From assembly GCA_013397695.1 (NCBI GenBank), contig VYZI01000528.1:201917-265916 (forward strand): DNA of 64,000 nucleotides, given 5' to 3'. A program made the translations under genes and the position numbers. The stretch comes from Centropus unirufus (Eukaryota; Chordata; Aves; Cuculiformes; Centropidae). Under the pieces are notes generated by a model. That model saw only the letters and a list, made by a program, of their open reading frames with translations, ran no database searches and had not been told where the DNA came from. Every line of letters starts with the position of its first letter. Positions within the stretch are counted from its first letter, which is position 1. Shown here piece after piece: positions 13,228 through 24,700 of the stretch.

Positions 13228-16200
13228 TATATACCCTGATACCTACAAAATTCTCTCCACCTGCAGCTTCAGTCTCTGGGAGACTGGAGGAATGGGAACC
13301 AAAGAGCCTGATTTTCAGTCCTGGGCTTTAGAAACAGACCATTTTTTTTTGCTGCTGCCTGAAGGATCCCCTTTCCAAGAGAATCTCTGCTTTATGTGCT
13401 TGAAATCATGTGATTTCCTACCTGAGGTAATGAATCCCACAGTGCTTCCAATTATTTAATGTGACCCTTTACTTTTGTCTTTTGTAAAAAAATAGAGCAA
13501 AAGTAGCCCAAGCAAAAGTTTATCATTGTATTAATTTGGAATATGGATACATAAATGCTCTCTGAACAGTAGAATAAATGTGGGGATATGGACTCATTTT
13601 TTGTGCCATGCAATGTAATTTTTTCCTCTATTGTCAGCATCATTGTTGATCCTGAAATTATAGTGTCTGAAGAGTTATTCAACAGGAGATGTTCAACATG
13701 AAAAAAAAGAGACTCAGAAAATAACTGCAATGAGAACATTTAAATAAACCCAGAGATTACAGAGGCAAAATACAAAAATTACTCCAAGAAACTCATTTGG
13801 TTTCATTCCGCTACATTTCAGTGTTATCTGAGAGTGGGAGAAAGAAATCCCAACTTGGTTAAGTATGATGAGAAAAAGCCCAAGCATTCTCTAGCTACAT
13901 CACAGCCTATTAATTACCCCCAGATTATAATGTGTGCCAGGCATTCAGCTAAACTGGTAGTCAAAAGCTTTATCAGGTTGCCTGCATCTCTGCTCCATGG
14001 AAGAGCTTGGCTTTTGTAAAGGACTAGAGTGAAATTGCTCCTCTATATCTCACAGAGTGGGGGTTTTCTCCCCCCTTTTTTAGTTATACCTTCATTTTTA
14101 AGGCCCGCCTGCTGATTTTCTTCACACACTTAGCAGAGAAGTAGGACATAATTCCCAGCCTCTCCCTACACCCCCAAATATTTGCAGCCAACAGATTTGC
14201 TCAGCCCTGAAGGTGAAGCCAGTCAAAGCCAAGCAATCAACATTTCCACACACAGAGTATTTCAAAGGTACCCAATTTTCTGAAGAACCCCTAAACCAAA
14301 GTCCCCAATCTGGCCAAATTCCACCCAGCAGCCACTTTGCTCCTCTCTGCTTCTCACTTGAATCAGGGTTTTTTGAGTCCACAGAATACCCTCCAGTGTG
14401 CTGTGGGGAAGGAAAACAGACCACTGCTGCTGGTGTGAATAATATTTTGTGATAAGCAGATCTTTTAGGTTTACTTCCAATTATTTTTTAAACACCAGGC
14501 TTTTATCTTAAAAAGAATCAACATTTTTTTGCCTTTGAAGAACAGAACCCTCCTGATATTCATTACTTGACTCAGCTGTTCACTCAGGTCTTTTCCTTTG
14601 ATGAAAAACTTTGGTTTACAGACAGTATTTAGCATTCTGATTAGTATATAATGTGACCTACTATTGCAATAAATAGGGTTTGTAGCACTATCTGATGAGC
14701 AAAAGAGTTGACATAGTTGTACTAAGAAGAAAAAAAAACCAAACGCTTGAGAATCATTATCTAGCATAACTACTTAAAAAAATAAAAGAGGGAAAAATCC
14801 AACCAAAATGGGCACTTTCTCCTTCCCACCTTGTTTCAAAGAAAAGAAAGATCACATCACAACTTATCACCTCGCCAAGACCTGCTGCCCAGTGGCTTGT
14901 CTTACTTCCTCTTGGGCTTGGAGTCCCAGATACTAAAGTCTTAGGGAAAAAAAAAAAAAAACAAATACAAATCAATAAAGGCGTTTAAAACCAAGAGGAG
15001 CCAGAATTATACCAGGAAGGACCAATTGATGTATTTTTTTATTATTGTTGTGGTGAGAATATGATTAACAACAGCTACAGGAATGCTAATTGTTTCAATG
15101 TGTGTATAAAGAGCAACCGCAGAGCACCTTAAGCCTGAGAATTCAGAGAAAGCGGCACAAGTTCACCATACTGCTCAACTCCAGCATTTCAATGTTTGCA
15201 ATTCCCCCTCTACACATGACCCCAGAGGCCAGGCAGCAGCAGCCACCACATCTCAGGCAGCCCAGCTGAGCGGGCAAAGGAAACACTAGTGTCTTGTTAT
15301 CCAGGTTTCAGCAGGAAAACAGACTCACTGTAAGCTTACTTTGGTGCAAGAACTCCCTAGGGTTGCTTTATGCCTACAAGGAAACATTTAGGGGCCCTAG
15401 AAAAATATTTATCCATAAAGATCAAGAACTTCAAACACTTTCCCCAGCACACGCCACCTACCTCCGTGGGCACAGCCCCCACCTCACTGAGCCACCCTAG
15501 CTACTAGGACATCCTCATGGAAGGGAGCAGTGAATATCTGGGATTACACATTAGCCAGAGCAGCCGCACCAAGGTCCCTGGTCATAGGAACAGTTATGAG
15601 ACAGAAGGAAAAAGCAGACAGTCACACTGTTAATGTGTAACACTCATGCTACCTTTACCTTGCCTTCTGCTTGCCTGCTTTTGGGTGTCAGCATCTGCCA
15701 GAAAACACAGAGAGAGAACAGCCAAGGCAGCAAAACCCTAGGCAGGGCTTATATAACTTTTGGGCAGGCAGAGACCTGGTCAGGTGCTAATATTTTTTGG
15801 CACCAACCCATGCCTGTGCATGCAAAGAGGACCCTTCCCCTGGGCTCAGGAGAGGCCTTCATGAGGGAAAAATGATGAAGTTTGCTCTCAGGAAAGGTCC
15901 TTCAGATGATCCCTACTATGCAGACTCCTGTCAGAGCTTTCATAGACCTTGGAGCCCACTCTCTCTCTCTTTTCCCTATTTGCAGACTCTTCTGCTCCCC
16001 ATTCCCTCCCCAGATCACCTTTCCTAGTGTTGGGCTTCAAAGTGCAGAGCTGTAGGGAACAATATTTGTCCATCACTCTGTTGGGACAGCCCCCACAAGA
16101 GCTGCACTGTTTCACCAGGGACATAGTTTGACTTTTCTTATCACTAGATTTGTATCCTGTTTCCATGGAAATAAAAGAAACTGGGCAGTGAGGCCCCTCC

Positions 16201-16620
16201 CAGCCCAACTTTGAACAACCTTTGCAGTATTCTCTGCTGAGCTATCATTTTGGATGTGTCACAGTTTTCCCAGGGAAGTCCTTGAAGCACACGGCTCTGT
16301 TGACCTGCTCCAGCTGGGGTTTCACTGCTGCACACCAGGAGACGAGTACTGGACTTGCCTGGGAGGGTCAGCAGTTGCTGCTTCCACTGTCACTGAGGTT
16401 TTGCATAGGAAAGTTCAAGTAACTTCATTACTGATGGGCAAGTTCAACGGAAAAGTGATGAAAATGGATCAAAAATGAGCTAAGCAACACTTTCTTTCAG
16501 CCCCTAGATCTCCCAGAGTAACCCTGTAGCCAGCAAGTCCCATCTCCATCAACATATTGGGGATGATATTAGGTCAAATCCTCCCTGGGCAATTTTCAGG
16601 AAGCCACTGAAATGGGTGAT
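13228..16620. other. Intergenic, nothing recognised
   Basis: Unique sequence. Around 13790-13990 it contains TATTAATTACCCCCAGATTATAATG, which could be part of a conserved element. There are short A runs at 14730 and 14945. No gene is recognised. Confidence 0.5.
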
Positions 16621-16631
16621 GTCAGCCCATC

Positions 16632-17078
16632 TTACCAGCCACTCCTGCAATTTCTCCTTTGATGCCAGCCAGTACCACAACCTGTGTCATCAGCATCCCC
16701 ACCAACAGTCTCCGTGATCCCTACTGACAGTGATGCCGCAGCCAAGCTCCCATCCTCTCTTGCTGCACAGGGGTCCGGGTGCCTGGAGATGGACGAGTGA
16801 TTGATGGGGCGCCCGCGATACGCCATGATGTGCTCCTTATCTGTGGCTTCCCAGTTGGTTCCCATGTCGCTCGCGGGGTTTACAGCATCAATGTCACTTT
16901 CTTTCCCTTGGATTTCTTTTTTTAAACCTGCTTTGGTTCTTTCACACCTATTCACGCACTCCAGTGAATCTATTTCATCTTCAGGATTAGTAAAATCAAG
17001 CAAACTCTTCTGGTAAGACCCATCTTTCCCAGCTTTCCATGGGAAACAGATGAGTTTGAACAGATCGGTACCTATTTT
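16632..17078 (-). other. Unrecognised protein-like open frame / possible exon
   Basis: The - strand frame is open for 148 codons from just after a TGA (17079-17081) to a TAA (16632-16634). The translation is hydrophilic and balanced, unlike the Ser/Pro/Leu-rich shadows elsewhere: it includes TDLFKLICFPWKAGKDG, LLDFTNPEDEIDS and DKEHIMAYRGRPINHSS. CpGs are retained inside codons (GCGTATCGCGGGCGCCCC), although the surroundings are CpG-poor. It lacks a convincing in-frame ATG near its start. A weak AG acceptor (AATAG, - strand, before 17071) and possible GT donors (after ACACAG; at GGCTG|GTAAGA near its end) would allow it to be an internal or terminal exon or an old retrocopy. I do not recognise the family and assign no function. 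The + strand of part of it is also open (71 codons). Confidence 0.35.
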
Positions 17079-17081
17079 TCA

Positions 17082-20000
17082 TCCACTGAGAGCTAAATCT
17101 ACCTAAAGCTCCTTCCATAGGAATTCTTCATCAAACATCACAAAGACAAGTGTCCTCCAAAAGCTTGGATGCATGTAGAAAGACAAAGGTTAGCTATGGA
17201 CAATGGCAGGCAGATAGATAAGCTTTGTTAAGAAGGGGGAAGAAAATCAGTCTTAGCAGGAACATTATGGGCTTCACTGGGAAATCCCTCTCCCTTCTCC
17301 TTTTTGGGCTGATGTCTCCTCCTTTACATGAATACGGGCCTCCACTTGAAAACACTGGGAAGCATCCCCCTCTGTATATGCTATGAACAGCACTGGCTTT
17401 GCCAGGTGGATGAGACCATCAGCAAAAGCCAGAAGTATTCTCTGGGAGTCACCAGAAGTTGTGCAAAGCTGCCGATGTTATGGGACGTGTCTACTCCCCA
17501 TCAGTTCCCCCAGCACAACATCCCATGTCTAAAGGTTGGTGTCTGAACACAGACATTGTGACCTGAGGCTGCATCTGCCCTCCCAGCACCAGGCGCTGTA
17601 CCCCATCAGCTCCCACCTACACTTGCTCCTGCTCATCTCATCACAACCTCCAGGAAAAAAAACAAAACTAAAAAATAAAAAAAAAAAAGAAGAACGGATT
17701 CCCACTTCCAGGTCAAACCTGGCCAAAAGGGGCAAGTCGCATCTACCTCTCCATAGACTTCATCTTTCCTCTCCTCTAGCTAGCCAAGACATTTTGAACA
17801 AGAGCCAGAGTGAACCCCTGACCTGGAGCCTGGGCTTTACTGCTGCCAGATTGTGCTGTGTGCTCAAACCTGCAGGGACAACCCGCGGCCATCTGTTAAT
17901 CCCAGGTGTGTACACGCCACGGCTCTGCCAGAAGAGATAGTCTTCTCCTGGCTCCTCAAACACACCAGTCACCCAACTCAGCATGCATAGGGGTTGTTAA
18001 ACTGGTGTGGGGGTGTGCTTTCACACCCCTTCTCCCATCTCCTCTGTCACTGTCCCCAGCACCTTCCGGTTCTCTGGGGACTGTGATTAGAGGATTTGGT
18101 GGTGAAAAGGTCATCTTTTCTATTCATTGTAAAAAACAGGCTAGAACAAGGGACAACTCAGTCCAGACTTCATGGAAGCTGTTCCTGATCTTCACAAAAC
18201 TGACATCTCCCAACACACAGCATCAAAAGAGCACCTTTCCCGAGCTCTCATCCTCTCCAGGGGAAAAGGTCCTTCTGGTCATTTTGCATTCTTTCACATT
18301 TGTGAAAGGAGTGGGCTTGTGTGTATGAAAAAGTGGAAATGTATTCCTTCAGCCAGGAAAAACTCAGGTTTATTTCACCTTACCTGATCAACCCCGAGTA
18401 TCACAAGCCCAGCTACCAACCCTTAGCAATTCTCTTTGATTTGCAAGAAGAGATTTGTCCCCAGATTTATGGACCTCTTAGGAATGCTTGATCTATTTCC
18501 CCCCAGGCTCCAAAGCTGGTCTTAACAGGAATAGATACCCAAAATCTCCAGGGATCACAGCTTGAAGCCCATCTCCTGAGAAGGGGTCTCCTTGGAGCCC
18601 ATGGTTGCATGAGAACAGTCCACATGTCTTCAGACCTTCTTGGCCATACCCAAGGCTTCCCCTCCGTGCACCATCAGGACAGCCTCTGGACAAGCTAAAC
18701 CAGAACAGGCTGGCTCAGAAACACCTACAGGAGAAGAAGCCCATCCCTCATGTTGTGTTGGGGCCATGACTCAACTGCTTCAGTCCAGCCTCCAGACGTT
18801 GCTTCCAGGGGTGCACCAGGAAGGTGTGTGAGAAATGCAGGGAGTGAATTACTAACAGGGCCAAGGTAGCCTGAACTCACTCAAAATCAGACCCAATAGC
18901 AAAGGGATTTCACCTTACTCACAGAACAATGATCAGGAGGAGGGTAGGCAGCTCTGCCAAGCCATGGCAGTGGAAGAGCCTCCTGAGGAGTTGGCTAAGC
19001 TTTGAAATGGGAAAAGATCCTTTTAGGAGGTTTCTCCAAGGCACATGAAGACTGGAAACTCACTGTCCCATCCAGAGCCAGGGGCACAAAGAGGTACCAG
19101 TGGACTCTGCACAAGAGAAGTTGAGGATGTGTCGGTTGATAGATACTTGGAAATAACAATCCTGTAACAACACAGAGCCTATCCCAGTCTCTCCAAACTG
19201 GAGTCTAGACTGTCCACCCTGCACAGCCACCTCTCTGAGAGACTCTGCAGGATATTTTAGGAGCAGGATTTTCCACTCTTGCCTCTCAAAGATAGGCAGG
19301 GCTGGGATAGGGTGCTGGGAGGCAGGACAAAGTGGATCCATTGGGAAGCAGACGCCTGCTGCCCCACAGACTACCAAAGGAGGAGATGGTGAAGGCACAA
19401 GACCATGAGGGAGGGCTGAGCAGCAGCTTAGCACTGACTCGGTGTCATTTATTCTCTCTCTGAGCTGGAAGGGATCTGGTAGCTCTTCCCAATACATCCT
19501 CATGCTCTGAGAGACCAGACTGATCTAACAAGTGTTACAATTATTAGGGCTGTTTAAGGAAGAGAGAACATATTTTGTGTTCCTTACCTAGAAAAGGTAT
19601 CCTGACCTCTGCTCGTTCACCATTTTTTTCCTGAAGTAACATTTCCCAATAATCCTACAAACAAATAAATATTAAAAAACTTCCCCTACCTGTGAAAATA
19701 TATCCTCCTATAAAGCTTCCCAGCCTGTGTTTGCTCACCAATTAAGACTTAATTCCCACGATGGAGCAAAACAAGGTGATGAGAGTTTGGTGTGGAAATC
19801 CACATTGTCCACTTTATTCTCCTTCCCAGGGCTTGACAGATTGGCTTTCCGCAGTTATAGCAAATGGTGGAACGTGTGCCTCAAGGACCAAAAACCTCTC
19901 CAAAAATGGTTTGTTTTCAGTAGTGAACACAAAATGGTTTTATTAATAAAATAGTAACTGCGTGTTTTACCATACGGTCTGAGAGATCTCTTGTCCCTGT

Positions 20001-20559
20001 CACAGGGACCATCTGCAGGGCCCAGACCTCAGCAGTCCATGAGACACAGCTTTGCCTCTGGAGTACCATCAGTACAGCAGTGCCCGTGCCACTCAGCATC
20101 AGCGTGGGGCTGAGCACCATACCTTGATGGGCATTTTGCTGTCAGCAATTGGGCTGAAGGAGCAACTCAGGCTTGAATCAGCTTCCTGAAGGCACAGCTT
20201 GCTGCTCTTATAGCTACAGACCACCCTTCTCTCCACACTTCCAGTGTCATCTTCTCATTTAGCCTGTCCCAGCCTTATTCTCCCTCCCTCGGGTCCCCTT
20301 TGATGCTCCTTCACCTACCCCAAATCCAACAGTTTTGCTCACCTTTCTCACACACTCGTCCTCCTGCTGTGCTCTGGGGAAGATGGCGTGGCAGGATTCA
20401 CAGCTGCAGAGATGGTGAAACTCACTGCTGCAGCCAGGGGAGAGCAGACCCCATCAGAGGGAGCTCCACTGCTCTTCCCACCATGGGCAGCCTCACACCT
20501 CGTACAGGTTTGTAACCAAACGTATAGAAATGCAAGGTCAGATCCCTCTTCATAGTTTT
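17082..20559. other. Intergenic, nothing recognised
   Basis: Unique sequence with an A-rich run at about 17655-17690. A 147-codon - strand frame at 19060-19503 has no recognisable domain. No partner exon for the open frame at 16.6-17.1 kb could be identified. Confidence 0.45.
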
Positions 20560-20900
20560 AACTGGGGATGTAGTAAGACACATCCCAGACATCCAAATTG
20601 AATTTCATGTTATGAAAGCTGAAGATGTCGCAGGTCTATAAGTACAGAGCTAATTATTTACATTTGTATTTTTATTTGGGTAGTTGGATTTTTCCCCTAA
20701 TTTCACTCCCTTAGTCAGTAATCTGGGCACTTTTTTATATATATAAAAAAAGAAAAAGCAGCTTGTCAACGTTATTAATTGCTCAGAACAAGATCTTTAT
20801 TGATTAGTATAAGGATCAATCACTTTATCTGTAGGCAGCTCTGTTAGAGCTGCCAGTGACCTGGGTAGTTAGCTAAAAGTTATCTTTTTCTGTCCTAGGC
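20560..20900. promoter_or_regulatory. Possible conserved noncoding element
   Basis: AT-rich and unique, with AGCTAATTATTTACATTTG, CGTTATTAATTGC, TTTATTGATTAG and GGATCAATCAC cores that suit homeodomain, FOX and PBX/HOX-type factors. A TA-rich run sits at about 20735-20750. Function is inferred only. Confidence 0.3.
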
Positions 20901-21699
20901 CCTGGGGATTTCACAGGGCAGCCCAAGGTCTCTCCAGTGCTTTTAAAAATGCAGCAGGTGGTGGAGAGAATTCAGATGAGGTGAGGAGAAACATCCCTGT
21001 GATCTTTCCTCTAGCCCCAGCAGTGTTGTCCTTTCAAGAAAATTTTGTGCTTCTTCCTAGAGTAACAGGGTGGAGGGAGTTTTCCTGAAGATGTTGGATG
21101 CATACCTCAAGGGTTACACAATTTGCAGACCCCTGGGGTTAAAATGAGGCAGCATTAGCCTTCTGCTGCATGGGGCTTGGCTCCCAAGGAGCTGCTCTGA
21201 CCTCATCTGGGGCTCAGTGGTGTGGTGGCTTCTTAGGGTTGAAAGCAACCAAAGAGCTCACCTTGCAGTGGAGCTGTGCTGGGGGGGTCCACCCAAACCA
21301 GAGCTTTTGGATTGAAAATAGACTACCAGGCTTGATTGCCCAGAAAGCCCTTCTGCCCAGTTATAACCTCTTCATATTTCTCTCTGTATTCACAGAGGAT
21401 CATACCTTTTGCGGGAGCCTCTTGGTACTGCTTTTCATCCTCAGTTTCAGGATGGTCACACAGGGCCATTCTTCACCCCAGCCCTCTGCAACTCCACATT
21501 TTCTTTGCCTCCCTCTTAAGAAAACATGTAATATATAAAATTATCATTTTTTTAAAAAAAAAAGGTGGGGGGACAGGGAAGGGGGTTGCAGCTGGAGACG
21601 TCTCTGACAATCCTGCTCTAATCTCTCACAAACCCCTACTATCAAAGCTTGGATCAGCATATCTAATGTAAACGAGCTTTCACACATAAATAACGTGCC
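20901..21699. other. Transition into the upstream CpG island, no gene
   Basis: Unique sequence with an A run followed by G runs at 21549-21585. AT-rich DNA from 21600 to 21760 (CTACTATCAAAGC, ACACATAAATAACG) precedes the island and may be part of the same regulatory unit. Confidence 0.4.
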
Positions 21700-22089
21700 A
21701 CATCTGGCTATTCGGGTTTTATAACGTCTTAGCTACAGAGCGATTTATAGAGGGCGAGCTTGTTAAAGAGCAGCCCGGGCTCGGCCGGGGGAAGCTGCGG
21801 GCTGCCCCGAGGCGGAGCAGGGTGGGAGGTGTGAAGAAGCGAAGTGAGAGCGGTGGGCGAGGGAGGATTTGGGCAGCGCCGAGGTGGGGGGTAGAGGGGG
21901 GAGCCAGAGTCCCTGCGCCGGCAGAAAGCGGCTTCTCCGCATCTTTGGGGAAAGGGGGGGCGGAGGGAGGGCTCTGCCCCCCAGGGGAAGAGGGGGCTGG
22001 CTCAGCGGCAGGGCCGAGAGAGGCTTAAAAGAGCCATCCAGGAACCGGCGTGTTTGCGCTTATAACCAATTTATTACCGCTGAACATAT

Positions 22090-22262
22090 GGCCAGTATTT
22101 CGCCTGGCGTCACACGCCGGGAAGGAAAGCAAACAGACCGCGCGATGTAAAGCCGGAGGAAGGAGCGGCCGCCCCTGCACACGGCGAGGACAATGCGAGA
22201 GGCGCGGAGCCGCCGCCGCCGCCGCGCTCAGCCCCCGCCCGCCTAGGGACCCCGGCCCCCAG
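22090..22262 (+). other. Candidate noncoding first exon (donor at 22263)
   Basis: CCCCAG|GTGAGC forms a near-consensus splice donor at 22262/22263. Upstream at 22061-22070 lie TATA-like and CCAAT boxes, so a transcript starting at about 22090 would end its first exon here. A plausible partner is the acceptor at 28570, upstream of the NKX2-2 start codon. Mouse Nkx2.2 is reported to use several alternative noncoding first exons, which makes this reasonable, but the exon is predicted from signals only. Confidence 0.35.
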
Positions 22263-22560
22263 GTGAGCGATGGGCAGGGGGCGGCGGGGATTCGCGCCGG
22301 GGATAGCGACGGAGGAGGGAAAGGCAGGAGAGACCCGGAGGAAAGCTGAGGCTGGGGAGCAGCAGGTGGGAAGGCGCTTGAGGAGGAGGATCCGCGGGGG
22401 ATACGGGTCGGACGGCAGCGCAGGTAGAAGTTGATGCTGAGCGACCTCTGGAGCAGCGGGGGAGGTGGGAGAAGGGGGGGTCGCGTCTCCCTGCCTCGAC
22501 CGCGGGGCCCCACCACCCACGCCCCTCGATCGCGGGTGAGTGCCCGGCCGGCCCCGTGCG

Positions 22561-22596
22561 CGGTGGGGCTGGCGGGGGGCGGGGGGCGGGGGGGGA
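22561..22596 (+). other. G-quadruplex-prone G runs
   Basis: Four long G runs (4, 6, 6 and 8 or more) separated by short loops lie between 22564 and 22596. This satisfies the classic G4 pattern on the + strand, within the upstream CpG island. Confidence 0.6.
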
Positions 22597-22960
22597 AAGG
22601 CAGCTCCGCCGGGGCGCTCCGCCCGCTCGGCCGGGGAGGGGGGAGCCGGGGGCGCTCCCCCCGCTGCCCCGGTGGCAGGACACTTCTCGGCTGCGACGGC
22701 AGAGTACGCCAGAGGACCGGGAATGGCCCCGGACACTGCCCTCCGCGCCGCTCCCTCCTCCTTGACTGCTCCCCTTCGTTTCCACGGTGCTGCTCACGCC
22801 GCGCCTCTGCGCACACACTTGGACCCGAGTGCTGGGGTCGGGTCCTCCCTCCTTCCCCACCTTCTCTTCCCCATCTTTCCAAAAATTTCTGACCCTTCCC
22901 TGCGCATCCCGTTCGGGCATCGGAGTCTTCCTCATGGATTCCTGGCATCCCCACTCACGA

Positions 22961-24409
22961 CGCGCACCCACGAACTACCTGCGTGGGCACTCAGTCTCCC
23001 TACTAAGCCCTCCGTGTCGTGCGTGCGAGTGTGAGAAGTAAATTCAGATAAGAAAGTGCCCTGAGCCCGTAAATCCTCCGCATTCCCATTGCCTTCGGCA
23101 GAACGGATCGAGTTTGCCTTCCCGAGGAGAAACGTTTCGGACAAAGCTTAATCTCATTGGGACACGTTTAATCATTAGAGAGACGGGAACTAATACAGCC
23201 GGGGGGCTTGCTGGGGTGGGGGCGAAACGCTTGCCCGGCAAATAAAACAGTTTATAATAGACTTGAAGGAGAAGGGAGGCCCCAGGCTGGGCTTAGAGCT
23301 TGCACCGGTGGTGGGGGTGTTGGTGGGGAGGAATTAAATAAACAAATATCTGGGTCGGGTGGCTGCGGGATGTGGGGGGCTGATGGCTTTGTGCTCACAC
23401 GCATGGCCTTAACAAACTGCCTTCACCACTATTGGCAATATTTTCAAAGATCTCATTAAAGTGCATTTATCAAAGCCCTAACATGTGCCCTCCGGCTCTG
23501 ACATAACCCCGCTAGCCCCCAGGGAGGAGGGGCGGGAGGGGGGAAATCCCAATTTCTATTACAATTCACCACCTCGGGAGGATGGTTGGAGGGCAGGCAA
23601 GATTTAGATCTACAAATTTATAAGTAATATCGGTGAATTGGAAAGATTTCTCCGTCTTTGAAGCTTCGGGGGAAAGGAGATAGAGGAATCGTGAGAATAG
23701 GAAAGCTCATTTAGATTCCTATGTCCTGGAGAAGATTTAATTGTCTGCGAGAGAAAGGCAGGCCGGCGCCGGGATTTTGGGGAGATGGCAGGGGCTTTCT
23801 CTTGAGCCTCGACAGGGAAGGCTGGTGTCGGCTGCCTTTCTATGTGTGGGAGAATCTTTCCCCTATTTTTCCTTTCCCCCCCACCTCCTCGATCCCCAAA
23901 ACATTCTTAATGCCTTTGTTAATGCCATTTTTCCAGCCGTGAACGGGAATTTCACCCGCAGAAACTCCGAACCCCGCTCGTTACAGTTAAGTTATTGAAA
24001 GAGACGGAGGATTCAAAGGGTTCTGGTTCCCACTATTTTCAGCACATACGATATTTTTACAGTCCGTCCCTCCCTCCCGATTCCGGTGTGCAAGGTAATC
24101 CGGCGGCGTGGGTTCCCGGTCCCCGCTCCCTTTCCCACGGCCTGGCGTGGCGTGGCCGCGTCCCTGCGAGCCGAAGCCGCCGCCGAGCCCACAGCATCGC
24201 TGCGCAACTGCCGCTTTATCGGTGGAAAAACGCAGAGAAAAACCCTCTGTGCGGGGCTCTGAAGGGTGTATTTAGAAACGATAGTTTTATTTTGATTCGA
24301 GGGGAGGGATTTGTTTTGGGTTATTTATCGCCAACAAAAGATGTCTTTTTTTTTTTTTTTAATAACCCGGCTCTCCTTTCCCCCTCCACACTTTTAAACA
24401 AAGAGGGTG
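22961..24409. other. Unique upstream sequence, no gene seen
   Basis: This mixed-composition sequence lies between the 22-kb island and the 24.5-kb motif block. Several AT-rich segments with retained CpGs (about 23040-23240, 23440-23720, 23900-24070) look unlike neutral DNA and may be conserved elements. No open frame resembles a known protein, and no interspersed repeat is visible. A short T run occurs at 24344-24360. Confidence 0.5.
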
Positions 24410-24700
24410 TTGCTTACAGGGGATGCTCAAGAGGTGAGCTCCTAATAACAATTATCAGGAGCGATACGGGCTGCACTTCCCTTTCCCTATTTATTTCAAG
24501 TGTAGCTCATTCTAAGAGACAAAATAAACCTGTCCCCCTAACAAAGGCTTTGTGTGGGCTCCGCTAATCCGCACGAATCGGCAAGGTGCAATCCTTTTTT
24601 GTTTGTTTATTTGTGGTCTGGACTGAAGGAAAACAATAGCTCGCACCTTTGGTCTAATCGAACAATAAACTAATCCACTTGACGGCTGTTATCGGAGATG
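24410..24700. promoter_or_regulatory. Candidate enhancer with TCF, FOX, SOX and homeodomain motifs
   Basis: Motifs seen: an inverted TCF/LEF pair ACAAAGGCTTTGT (24541-24553), an OTX/GSC-type TAATCC (24565-24570), a FOX-type TGTTTGTTTATTTG run (about 24598-24612), AACAATA/ACAATAAAC, and NK2-type sites TCAAGTG (24496-24502) and CCACTTGA (24675-24682). The sequence is unique and keeps CpGs in AT-rich context. Individual short motifs occur by chance; the packing of several developmental classes in under 300 bp is the support. Function and conservation are inferred. Confidence 0.45.

Larger units (their letters stand above)
21700..22960. promoter_or_regulatory. CpG island about 7 kb upstream of NKX2-2
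   Basis: GC- and CpG-rich sequence rises sharply from AT-rich flank at about 21.75 kb and continues to about 22.9 kb. Long open frames cross it on both strands, but they are arginine-, proline- and glycine-rich products of GC bias and match no family. A TATA-like TATAACC (22061) with overlapping CCAAT (22066-22070) sits in an AT-rich notch, and two good splice donors follow (GTGAGC at 22263, GTGAGT at 22535). The island probably marks an alternative NKX2-2 promoter or a noncoding transcript. Confidence 0.55.

Noticed and set aside
22025..22954. 309-codon open frame on the - strand
   Set aside because: It lies in a CpG island and is Pro/Arg/Ser/Gly-rich. Other frames on both strands are also open there, as expected when stop codons are rare in GC-rich DNA. 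No domain is recognisable.
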